Shown here: one piece after another, positions 20,406 to 31,199 of the stretch | Layout: every line of letters starts with the position of its first letter | How positions within the stretch are numbered: the first letter of the stretch is position 1 | NCBI GenBank assembly: GCA_035771165.1 | Contig: JAWNZC010000473.1 | Location: forward strand, 3,665,001 to 3,729,000 | DNA length: 64,000 bases | Direction: 5' to 3' | Source: Paragorgia papillata | Lineage: Eukaryota > Cnidaria > Anthozoa > Scleralcyonacea > Coralliidae | The notes under the pieces: generated by a model | Database searches by the model: none | Told to the model about the DNA's origin: nothing | Seen by the model: the letters and a program-made list of their open reading frames with translations, nothing else | Position numbers and translations under genes: made by a program

Positions 20406-20430
20406 CTGACGAAGGGCCTTCGCTCGAAAC
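20406..20430 (+). ncRNA. Hammerhead-like core, right arm
   Basis: The same core as the left arm, on the plus strand: CTGACGA, bulged A, GGGC/GCTC stem, GAAAC. I could not find a convincing stem I, so it is either degenerate or a look-alike. Confidence 0.35.
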
Positions 20431-20552
20431 GTTAGATTTCTACGTTCTCTGTTTCGGCAGTATATCTAACCTAAGTTACTATAATTATTTCGATTGTTAT
20501 TTTGTCAGAGTCGGGTGGTTATTTTGAAAATTTGTCGCAGTACCTTTGGTGC

Positions 20553-20640
20553 AAGAATACAATATCGAAGAATACAATATTAAAGCATACAATATTAAAT
20601 ATTAAAGCATACAATATTAATACAATATTAAAGCGTATTA
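20553..20640 (+). repeat. Short AT-rich tandem (ATACAATATTAAAGC)n
   Basis: Four to five imperfect copies of a unit of about 15-18 bp built on ATACAATATTAAAGC. Confidence 0.7.
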
Positions 20641-20785
20641 AACACTCCATGGAGAACTATCTGGTATATTATTGAAGGTATTCCGTCGTTTAATCCGACG
20701 AGCAGCGATTTAAGAAGATTCTATTCTTCGAATGAATCAATTTCTACAGTCATCACTCATCAGTGTTCTGATATTAGCCGAGCTG

Positions 20786-21255
20786 CACTAGAAAACTTGA
20801 CGTGTTGTAAGCGTGTTGTTAGAGCACGTCGACGTGTTTATACGACACGTTGACGTGTTGCGAAAACCTTGCCTTGTGAATTAAGTTATAACACGTCAGT
20901 GTGTTGTTTTTTCAACATGCAGTTGGAAGAACACGTCTAAATAAGTTCTAGCGTGTTGTAACAACACACCAAATTCAAACAACACGCCATCAACTGTCAA
21001 TAACACGTCAAAAAACTACTACAACACAGCAAAAGTGTGTTGTAAAAGCCATAAAACACGCCGACGTGTTAAAACAACACATCAACGTGTTATCGCCAAA
21101 AATCTTTGCTGAAGAACACGCCAGCATGTTAAAAGAACACACCGACGTGTTGATACTGAAGAATGAAAAACATACATTAACGTGTTGTTGCCGATGACTG
21201 TCGGTGAAGAACACGCCAGCGTGTTAAAAGAACACGTTTAACGTGTTGTTGCTGC
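20786..21255. repeat. Left subterminal array of short palindromes
   Basis: About 20 occurrences of ACACGYCRACGTGTT-type motifs and half-sites (CGTGTTG, AACACGCC) at irregular spacing of about 20-35 bp, in both orientations. Such arrays resemble subterminal transposase-binding repeats. Confidence 0.7.
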
Positions 21256-21740
21256 AAGAGGGCGACGTAACCAGACCTTATATGGTAAACCGCGCCAATA
21301 TTGAAAGTGATGACGAAACATCACGCCACTTTTTTCAGTCCGAAGTCCAGAGCTGCGGGGCCACACGGCGAAGGTTTTTATAAGTTTTTTGTTTGAAAAA
21401 GAGTTTTTTTGAGAAAATAACAGTAAACCACAACATTTATAACGTCTGAATTGTATCCTTGGAAGAGACAAAGTTTACTACAACTGTAAATACACACTAC
21501 CAGGCAGAGCTGAGTTACGAAGAATATCAAGCTTTGGACACAGTAAGTAAATTAAACGTATGAAGTTGTCCTTCAGCAGCATATCGATGAAATTTAATAG
21601 AGATTGAATAAAGCCTAGTCACCACTGTTTGTCAAGAATATTTATTTATTTTATATATTTAAATATATATATTTACATATTTATATATTTATTTATTTTA
21701 ATATTTATTTATTTACAGTAAGTAAAATTTCATAACGGTT
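21256..21740 (+). other. Unique island between palindrome array and minisatellite
   Basis: A stretch of ordinary composition. ACA|GTAAGT at 21,540-21,548 resembles a splice donor, and an AT-rich tract ending TTATTTACAG at 21,718 resembles an acceptor. The 11-mer CAGTAAGTAAA occurs at both places, so the match could simply be a small direct repeat. No domain is encoded. Confidence 0.35.
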
Positions 21741-23899
21741 GTAGAACAGAGAGTGCAGAGTGGAGAATGGAGAGTGCTTAGTGGAGAGTACAAAATGTAG
21801 GTTGTGGAATGTAGAGTGCAGAGTATGGAGTGCAGATTGCTGAGTGTAGAGTTCGGAGAGCAGAGTTCAGATTTCAGAGTGCTTAGTGGAGAGTGGAAAG
21901 TACAGAGTGTGGCCTGTAGTATAGAGTACAGGGAGTAGTGTAGAGTGTAAGTAGAGTGTAGAGTACAGGGTGTAGTGTGGAGTGGAGAGTGTAGAGCGTA
22001 AGCTGCAGAGTGTATAGTGCAGAGTGCAAGCTGTAGAGCGCAAGCTGTAGAGTTCAAGCTGCAGAGTGGAGAGTGAAGAGTGTAAGCTGCAGAGTGCTAG
22101 CTGTAGAGTGCAAGCTGCAGAGTGCAAGCTGCAGAGTGCAAGCTGCAGAGTGGAGAGTGAAGAGTGTAAGCTGCAGAGTGCAAGCTGCAGAGTGTAAGCT
22201 GTAGAGTGCAAGCTCCAGAGTGCAAGCTGTCGAGTGCAAGCTGCGGAGTTCAAGCTGCAGAGTGTATAGTGAAGAGTGCAAGCTGCAGAGTGTATAGTGC
22301 AGAGTACAAGCTGTAGAGTGCAAGCCGCAGAGTGCAAGCTGCAGAGTGCAAGCTGCAGAGTGCAAGCTGCAGAGTGCAAGCTGCAGAGTGCAAGCTGCAG
22401 AGTGGAGAGTGAAGAGTGCAAGCTGCAGAGTGTATAGTGCAGAGTGCAAGCTTTAGAGTGCAAGCTGCAGAGTGGAGAGTGGAGAGTGTAAGCTGCAGAG
22501 TGTATAGTGCAGAGTGCAAGCTGCAGAGTGCAAGCTGTAGAGTGCAAGCTGCAGAGTACAAGCTGTAGAGTGGAGAGTGGAGAGTGTAAGCTGCAGAACG
22601 TATAGTACACAGTGCAAGCTGTAGAGTGCAAGCTGGAGGGTGCAAGCCGCAGAGTGCAAGCTGCAGAGGGCAGGCTGTAGAATGCAAGCTGCAGACTGCA
22701 AGCTGCAGAGTGCAAGCTGCAGAGTGCAAGCTGCAGAGTGCAAGCTGCAGAGTGCAAGCTGTAGAGTGCAAGCTGCAGAGTTCAAGCTGCAGAGGGGAGA
22801 GTGGAGAGTGGAGAGTGTAAACTGCAGAGTGTATAGTGCAGAATGCAAGCTGTAGAGTGCAAGCTGCAGAGTACAAGCTGCAGAGTGCAAGCTATAGAGT
22901 GCAAGCTGTAGAGTGCAAGCTGCAAAGGTCCAGCTGCAGAGTGGAGAGTGCAGAGTGCAAGCTGCAGAGTTCAAGCTGCAGACTTCCAGCTGCAGAGTGG
23001 AGAGTGGAGAGTGTAAGCTGCAGAGTGTATCGTGCAGAGTGCAAGCTGTAGACTGCAAGCTGCAGAGTCCAAGCTGCAAAGTGCAAGCTGCAGAGTGCAA
23101 GCTGTAGAGTGCAAGTATAGAGGTCAAGCTGCAGAGTGGAGAGTGCAGAGTGCAAGCTGCAGAGTACAAGCTGCAGAGTGCAAGCTGTAGAGTGCAAACT
23201 GTAGAGTGGAGAGTGGAGAGTGGAGTGTGTAAACTGCAGAGTGTATAGTGCAGAATGCAAGCTGTAGAGTGCAAGCTGCAGAGTACAAGCTGCAGAGTAC
23301 AAGCTGCAGAGTGCAAGTTGTAGAGTGCAAGCTGTAGAGTGGAGAGTGGAGAGTGGAGTGTGTAAACTGCAGAGTGTATAGTGCAGAATGCAAGCTGTAG
23401 AGTGCAAGCTGCAGAGTACAAGCTGCAGAGTGCAAGCTGTAGAGTGCAAGCTGTAGAGTGCAAGCTGCAGAGGTCAAGCTGCAGAGTGGAGAGTGCAGAG
23501 TGCAAGCTGCAGAGTTCAAGCTGCAGAGTTCCAGCTGCAGAGTGGAGAGTGGAGAGTGTAAGCTGCAGAGTGTATCGTGCAGAGTGCAAGCTGTAGACTG
23601 CAAGCTGCAGAGTCCAAGCTGCAAAGTGCAAGCTGCAGAGTGCAAGCTGTAGAGTGCAAGCTGCAGAGTTCAAGCTGCAGAGTTCAAGCTGGAGAGTGGA
23701 GAGTGCAGAGTGCAAGCTGCAGAGTGCAAGCTGTAGAGTACAAGCTGCAGAGTGCAAGCTTAGAGTGCAAGCTGCAGAGTGCAAGCTGTAGAGTGCAAGC
23801 TGCAGAGTGCAAGCTGCAGAGTGGAGAGTGAGGAGTTTAAGCTGCAGAGTGCAAGCTGCAGAGTGCAAGCTGCAGAGAGCAAGCTGCAGAGTTCAAGCT

Positions 23900-24880
23900 A
23901 CAGAGTGCAAGCTGTAGAGTGGAGAGTGGAGAGTGGAGAGTGGAGAGTGCAAACTGCAGAGTGTATAGTGCAGAATGCAAGCTGTAGAGTGCAAGCTGCA
24001 GAGTGGAGAGTGGAGAGTGTAAGCTGCAGAGTGGAGAGTGCAGAGTGCAAGCTGCAGAGTGCAAGCTGTAGACTGCAAGCTGCAGAGTACAAGCTGTAGA
24101 GTGGAGAGTGGAGAGTGTAAGCTGCAGAACGTATAGTACAGAGTGCAAGCTGTAGAGTGCAAGCTGGAGGGTGCAAGCCGCAGGGTGCAAGCTGCAGAGT
24201 GCAGGCTGTAGAATGCAAGCAGCAGACTGCAAGCTGCAGAGTGCAAGCTGCAGAGTGCAAGCTGCAGAGTTCAAGCTGCAGAGTGCAAGCTGTAGAGTGC
24301 AAGCTGCAGAGTTCAAGCTGCAGAGGGGAGAGTGGAGAGTGGAGAGTGTAAGCTGCAGAGTGTATAGTACAGAGTGCAAGCTGTAGAGTGCAAGCTGCAG
24401 AGTGCAACCTGTAGAGTGGAGAGTGGAGAGTGGAGAGTGCAAACTGCAGAGTGTATAGTGCAGAATGCAAGCTGTAGAGTGCAAGCTGCAGAGTGGAGAG
24501 TGGAGAGTGTAAGCTGCAGAGTGGAGAGTGCAGAGTGCAAGCTGCAGAGTGCAAGCTGTAGACTGCAAGCTGCAGAGTACAAGCTGTAGAGTGGAGAGTG
24601 GAGAGTGTAAGCTGCAGAACGTATAGTACAGAGTGCAAGCTGTAGAGTGCAAGCTGGAGGGTGCAAGCCGCAGGGTGCAAGCTGCAGAGTGCAGGCTGTA
24701 GAATGCAAGCTGCAGACTGCAAGCTGCAGAGTGCAAGCTGCAGAGTGCAAGCTGCAGAGTTCAAGCTGCAGAGTGCAACCTGTAGAGTGCAAGCTGCAGA
24801 GTTCAAGCTGCAGAGGGGAGAGTGGAGAGTGGAGAGTGTAAGCTGCAGAGTGTATAGTACAGAGTGCAAGCTGTAGAGTG
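23900..24880 (+). repeat. Higher-order repeat, 490-bp period, two copies
   Basis: A distinctive string (GTGCAAACTGCAGAGTGTAT, then an AGAACGTATAGTAC variant and AAGCCGCAGGGTGC) occurs at 23,948 and again at 24,438. The 490-bp step equals 35 units of 14 bp. The copies are nearly identical, indicating a recent duplication within the array. Confidence 0.8.
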
Positions 24881-27800
24881 CAAGCTGCAGAGTGCAAGCT
24901 GTAGAGTGGAGAGTGGAGAGTGGAGAGTGTAAACTGCAGAGTGTATAGTGCAGAATGCAAGCTGTAGAGTGCAAGCTGCAGAGTACAAGCTGCAGAGTGC
25001 AAGCTATAGAATGCAAGCTGTAGAGTGCAAGCTGCAAAGGTCCAGCTGCAGAGTGGAGAGTGCAGAGCGCAAGCTGCAGACTTCAAGCTGCAGACTTCCA
25101 GCTGCAGAGTGGAGAGTGGAGAGTGTAAGCTGCAGAGTGTATCGTGCAGAGTGCAAGCTGTAGACTGCAAGCTGCAGAGTCCAAGCTGCAAAGTGCAAGC
25201 TGTAGAGTGCAAGTATAGAGGTCAAGCTGCAGAGCGGAGAGTGCAGAGTGCAAGCTGCAGAGTACAAGATGCAGAGTGCAAGCTGTAGAGTGCAAGCTGT
25301 AGAGTGGAGAGTGGAGTGTGTAAACTGCAGAGTGTATAGTGCAGAATGCAAGCTGTAGAGTGCAAGCTGCAGAGAACAAGCTGCAGAGTGCAAGCTGTAG
25401 AGTGCAAGCTGTAGAGTGCAAGCTGTAGAGTGGAGAGTGGAGAGTGGAGTGTGTAAACTGCAGAGTGTATGGTGCAGAATGCAAGCTGTAGAGTGCAAGC
25501 TGCAGAGTACAAGCTGCAGAGTGCAAGCTGTAGAGTGCAAGCTGTAGAGTGCAAGCTGCAGAGGTCAAGCGGCAGAGTGGAGAGTGCAGAGTGCAAGCTG
25601 CAGAGTTCAAGCTACAGAGTTCCAGCTGCAGAGTGGAGAGTGGAGAGTGTAAGCTGCAGAGTGTATAGTGCAGAGTGCAAGCTGTAGAGTGCAAGTTGCA
25701 GAGTGCAAGCTGCAGAGTTCAAGCTGCAGAGTGCAAGCTGCAGTGTGCAAGCTGCAGAGTGCAAGCTGCAGAGTGCAAGCTGCAGAGTGCAAGCTGCAGA
25801 GTGCAAGCTGCAGAGTGCAAGCTGCAGAGTGCAAGCTGTAGAGTGCAAGGTGCAAAGTTTAAGCTGCAGAATGGAGAGTGGAGAGTGTAAGCTGCAGAGT
25901 GTATAGTGCAGAGTGGAAGCTGTGGAGTGGAAGTTGCAGAGTGCAAGCTGCAGAGTGCAAGCTGTAGAGTGGAAGCTGTAGAGTGGAAAGTGTAAGCTGC
26001 GGATAGTATAGTGCAGAGTGCAAGCTGTAGAGTGCAAGCTGCAGAGTGAAAGCCGCAGAGTGCAAGCTGCAGAGTGCAAGCTGTAGAGTGCAAGCTGCAG
26101 ATTTTAAGCTGCAGAGTTAAAGCTGCAGAGTGGAGAGTGGAGAGTGGAGAGTGGAGAGTGGAGAGTGGAGAGTGGAGAGTGGAGAGTGGAGAGTGTAAGC
26201 TGCAGAGTGTATAGTGCAGAGTGCAAGCTGTAGAGTGCAAGCGGCAGAGTGCAAGCTGCAGAGTGCATGATGTAGAATGCAAGCTGCAGAGTGCAAGCTG
26301 TAGAGTGGATAGTGGAGAGTGTAAGCTGCAGAACACATAGTACAGAGTGCAAGCTGTAGAGTGCAAGCTGCAGAGTGTAAGCCGCAGAGTGCAAGCCGCA
26401 GAGTGCAAGCTGTAGGGTGCAAGCTGCAGAGTGCAAGCCGCAGAGTGCAAGCTGCAGAGTGCAAGCCGTAGAATGCAAGCTGCAGACTGCAAGCTGCAGA
26501 GTGCAAGCTGCAGAGTGCAAGCTGTAGAGTGCAAGCTGCAAAGTTCAAGCTGCATAGTGGAGAGTGGAGAGTGAAGAGTGTAAGCTGCAGAGTGTATAGT
26601 GCAGAGTGGAAGCTGTGGAGTGCAAGCTGCAGAGTGCAAGCTGTAGGGTGCAAGCTGCAGAGTGCAAGCCGCAGAGTGCAAGCTGCAGAGTGCAAGCCGC
26701 AGAATGCAAGCTGCAGACTGCAAGCTGCAGAGTGCAAGCGGCAGAGTGCAAGCTGCAGAGTGTATAGTGGAGAGTGTAATCTGCAGAGGGTATAGTGCAG
26801 AGTGCAAGCCGTAGTGTGCAAGCTGCAGAGTGCAAGCTGCAGAGTGCATGCTGTAGGTGCAAGCTGCAGAGTGCAAGCTGTAGAGTGCAAGCTGTAGAGT
26901 GCAAGCTGCAGATTGCAAGCTGTAGAGTGCAAGTTGCAGAGTGCAAGCTGCAGAGTGCAAGCGGCAAAGTGCAAGCTGCAGAGTGCAAGCTGTAGAGTGC
27001 AAGCTGTAGAGTGCAAGCTGCAGAGTTCAAGCTGAAGAGTGAAGAGTGGAGAGTGGAGAGTGTAAGGTGCAGAGTGTATAGTGCAGAGTGCAAGCTGCAG
27101 AGTGCAAGATGCAGAGCGCAAGCTGCAGAGTTCAAGCTGTAGAGTGCAAGCTGCACAGTTCAAGTTGCAGAGTGCAAGCTGTAAGTGCAAGCTGCAAAGT
27201 TCAAGCTGCAGAGTGGAGAGTGGAGAGTGGAGAGTGTAAGCTGCAGAGTGGAGAGTGCAGAGTGGAAGCTGTGGATTGCAAGCTGCAGATTGCAAGCTGT
27301 AGAGTGCAAGTTGCAGAGTACAAGCTGCAGAATGCAAGCTGCAAAGTGAAAGCTGCAGAGTGCAAGCTGTAGAGTGCAAGCTGTAGAGTGCAAGCTGCAG
27401 AGTTCAAGCTGCAGAGTGGATAGTGGAGAGTGTAAGGTGCAGAGTGTATAGTGCAGAGTGCAAGCCGCAGAGTGCAAGCTGTAGAGTGGATAGTGGAGAG
27501 TGTAAGCTGCAGAACATATAGTACAGAGTGCAAGCTGTAGAGTGCAAGCTGCAGAGTGGAAGCCGCAGAGTGCAAGCTGCAGAGTGCAAGCTGCAGAGTG
27601 CAAGCCGCAGAGTGCAAGCTGCAGAGTGCAAGCTGCAGAGTGCAACCTGTAGAGTGCAAGCTGCAAAGTTCAAGCTGCAGAGTGGAGAGTGGAGAGTGTA
27701 AACTGCAGAGTGTATAGTGCAGAGTGCAAGCTGTAGAGTGCAAGCGGCAGAGTGCAAGCTGCAGAGTGCATGATGTAGAGTGCAAGCTGCAGAGTGCAAG

Positions 27801-30800
27801 CTGTAGAGTGGATAGTGGAGAGTGTAAGCTGCAGAACATATAGTACAGAGTGGAAGCTGTAGAGTGCAAGCTGCAGAGTGCAAGCCGCAAAGTGCAAGCT
27901 GCAGAGTGCAAGCTGTAGAATGCAAGCTGCAGACTGCAAGCTGCAGAATACAAGCTGCAGAGTGCAAGCTGCAGAGTGCAAGCTGCAGAGTGCACGGTGC
28001 AGAGTGCAAGCTGCAGTGTGCAAGCTGCAGAGTGGAAGCTGCAGCGTGCAAGCTGCAGAGTGTAAGCTGCAGAGTGCACGGTGCAGAGTGCAAGCTGCAG
28101 TGTGCAAGCTGCAGAGTGCAAGCCGCAGCGTGCAAGCTGCAGAGTGCAAGCTGTAGGGTGCAAGCTGCAGAGTTCAAGCTGCAGAGTGCAGAGTGGAGAG
28201 GGGAGAGTGTAAGTTGCAGAGTGGATAGTGCAGAGTGCAAGCTGTAGAGTGCAAGCTGCAGAGTGCAAGCTGCAGGGTGCAAGCTGTAGATGCAAGCTGC
28301 AGAGTGCAAGCTGTAGAGTGGATAGTGGAGAGTGTAAGCTGCAGAACATATAGTACAGAGTGCAAGCTGCAGAGTGCAAGCCGCAGAGTGCAAGCTGCAG
28401 AGTGCAAGCTGTAGAATGCAAGCTGCAGACGACAAGCTGCAGAGTGCAAGCTGCAGAGTGCAAGCTGCAGAGTGCAAGCTGCAGAGTGCAAGCTGCAGAG
28501 TGCAAGCTGCAGAGTGCAAGCTGCAGAGTGCATGATGTAGAGTGCAAGCTGCAGAGTTCAAGCTGCAGAGTGGAGAGTGGAGAGTGGAGAGTGGAGAGTG
28601 GAGAGTGGAGAGCGGAGAGTGTAAGCTGCAGAGTGTATAGTGCAGAGTGCAAGCTGTAGAGTGCAAGCGGCAGAGTCCAAGCTGCAGAGTGCATGATGTA
28701 GAGTGCAAGCTGCAGAGTGCAAGCTGTAGAGTGGATAGTGGAGAGTGTAAGCTGCAGAACATATAGTACAGAGTGGAAGCTGTAGTGTGCAAGCTGCAGA
28801 GTGCAAGCCGCAAAGTGCAAGCTGCAGAGTTCAAGCTGTAGAATGCAAGCTGCAGACTGCAAGCTGCAGAATACAAGCTGCAGAGTGCAAGCTGGAGAGT
28901 GCAAGCTGCAGAGTGCAAGGTGCAGAGTGCAAGCTGCAGTGTGCAAGCTGCAGAGTGCAAGCTGCAGCGTGCAAGCTGCAGAGTGCAAGCTGTAGGGTGG
29001 AAGCTGCAGAGTTCAAGCTGCAGAGTGCAGAGTGGAGAGGGGAGAGTGTAAGTTGCAGAGTGGATAGTGCAGAGTGCAAGCTGTAGAGTGCAAGCTGCAG
29101 AGTGCAAGCTGCAGGGTGCAAGCTGTAGATACAAGCTGCAGAGTGCAAGCTGTAGAGTGGAGAGAGGAGAGTGGAGAGTGTAAACTGCAGAGTGTATAGT
29201 GGAGAATGCAAGCTGTAGAGTGCAAGCTGCAGAGTACAAGCTACAGAGTGCAAGCTGTAGAGTGCAAGCGGTAGAGTGCAAGCTGCAGAGGTCAAGCTGC
29301 AGAGTGGAGAGTGCAGAGTGCAAGCTGCAGAGTTCAAGCTGCAGAGTTCCAGCTGCAGAATGGAGAGTGGAGAGTGTAAGCTGCAGAGTGTATAGTGCAG
29401 AGTGTAAGCTGTAGAGTGCAAGCTGCAGAGTCCAAGCTGCAGCACTCTGCAAAGTCCAAGCTGCAGAGTGCAAGCTGTAGAGTGGAAAGTGGAGAGTGGA
29501 GAGTGTAAACTGCAGAGTGTATAGTGCAGAATGCAAGCTGTAGAGTGCAAGCTGCAGAGTACAAGCTGCAGAGTGCAAGCTGTAGAGTGCAAGCTGTAGA
29601 GTGCAAGCTGCAGAGGTCAAGCTGCAGAGTGGAGAGTGCAGAGTGCAAGCTGCAGAGTTCAAGCTGCAGAGCTCCAGCTGCAGAGTGGAGAGTGGAGAGT
29701 GTAAGCTGCAGAGTGTATAGTGCAGAGTGCAAGCTGTAGAGTGCAAGCTGCTGAGTCCAAGCTGTAGAGTGCAAGCTATAGAGGTCCAGCTGCAGAGTGG
29801 AGAGTGCAGAGTGCAAGCTGCAGAGTGCAAGCTACAGAGTGCAAGCTGTAGCGTGCAAGCTGCAGAGTGCAAGCTGTAGAGTGCAAGCTGCGGAGTTCAA
29901 GCTGCAGAGTTCAAGCTGCAGAGTGGAGAGTGGAGAGTACAGAGTGCAAGCTGCAGAGTGCTAGCTGCAGAGTGCAAGCTGTAGAGTGCAAGCTGCAGAG
30001 TGCAAGCTGTAGACTGAAGAGTGGAGAGTGGAGGGTGGAGAGTGGAGAGTGTTAGCCGCAGGGTGTATAGTGCAGAGTGCAAGTTGTAGAGTGCAAGCTG
30101 CAGAGTGCAAACGGCAGAGTGCAAGCTGCAGATTGCAAGCTGTAGAGTGCAAGTTGCAGAGTGCCAGCTGCAGATTGCAAGCTGCAGAGTGCAAGCTGCA
30201 GAGTGCAAGCTGTAGAGTGCAAGCGGCAGAGTGCAAGCTGCAGAGTGCAAGCTGCAGAGTGCAAGCTACAGAGTGCAAGGTGCAGAGTGGAGAGTGGAGA
30301 GTTTAAGCTGCAGAGTGTATAGTGCAGAGTGCAAGCTGCAGAGTGCAAGCTGTAGAGTGAAAGCTGCAGAGAACAAGCTGCAGAGTGCAAGCTGTAGGAC
30401 GCACGCTGCAGAGTGGAAGCTGCAGAGTGCAAGCTGCAGGGTGCAAGCTGTAGAGTGCAAGCTGCAGAGTTCAAGCTGCAGAGTTCAAGCTGCAGAGTGG
30501 AGAGAGGAGAGTGTAAGCTGCAGAGTGTATAGTGGAGAGTGCAAGCTGTAGAGTGCAAGCCGCAGAGTTCAAGCTGCAGATTTCAAGCTGCAGAGTGGAG
30601 AGTGGAGAGTGGAGAGTGGAGAGTGGAGAGTGGAGAGTGTAAGCTGCAGAGTGCATAGTGCAGAGTGAAGACTGCAGAGTGGAAAGTACAAGCTGCACAG
30701 TGTATACTGCAGGGTGAAGACTGCAGAGCCAGAGTGGAAAGTGCAGAGTACAGAGTGCAAGCTGCAGAGTGTAGAATGCGGAGCAGAGTGCAAGCTACAG

Positions 30801-31199
30801 ATCGAGTGCAAGCTGCAGAGTGCAAGCTGCAGAGTGGAGAGTGGAGAGCGTAAGCTTCAGAGTGTATAGTGCAGAGTGCAAGCTGCAGAGTTCAAGCTGC
30901 AGAGTGGAGAGTGGAGAATGCACGCTGCAGAGTGTATAATGCAGAGTGCAGGCTGTAGAGTGCAAGCTGCAGAGTGCAAGCTGCAGAGTGCAAGCTGCAG
31001 AGTGCAAGCTGCAGAGTGCAAGCTGCAGAGTGCAAGCTGCAGAGTGCAAGCTGCAGAGTGCAAGCTGCAGAGTGGAGAGTGGAGAGTTTAAGCTGCAGCT
31101 GTATAGTGCAGAGTGCAAGCTGCATAGTTCAAGCTGCAGAGTGGAGAGTGAAGTGTGGGGAGTGTAAGCTGCAGAGTGTATAGTGCAGATTCAAAGCTG

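Larger units (their letters stand above)
19694..20496. mobile_element. Large fold-back, possible Penelope-like element tail
   Basis: Arms of roughly 340 bp are near-perfect reverse complements around a spacer at about 20,072-20,148. A 13-bp direct repeat TTATTTTGTCAGA flanks it (19,681-19,693 and 20,497-20,509). Each arm carries a hammerhead-like core. Hammerheads inside terminal repeats, inverted arrangements and variable TSDs are known for Penelope-like elements. No RT or GIY-YIG coding sequence is present, so assignment is tentative. Confidence 0.55.

Noticed and set aside
20745..20765. Minus-strand CTGATGAG near 20,760 as another hammerhead
   Set aside because: No GAAAC or stem II follows within reach; the same holds for CTGATGAT near 42,490.
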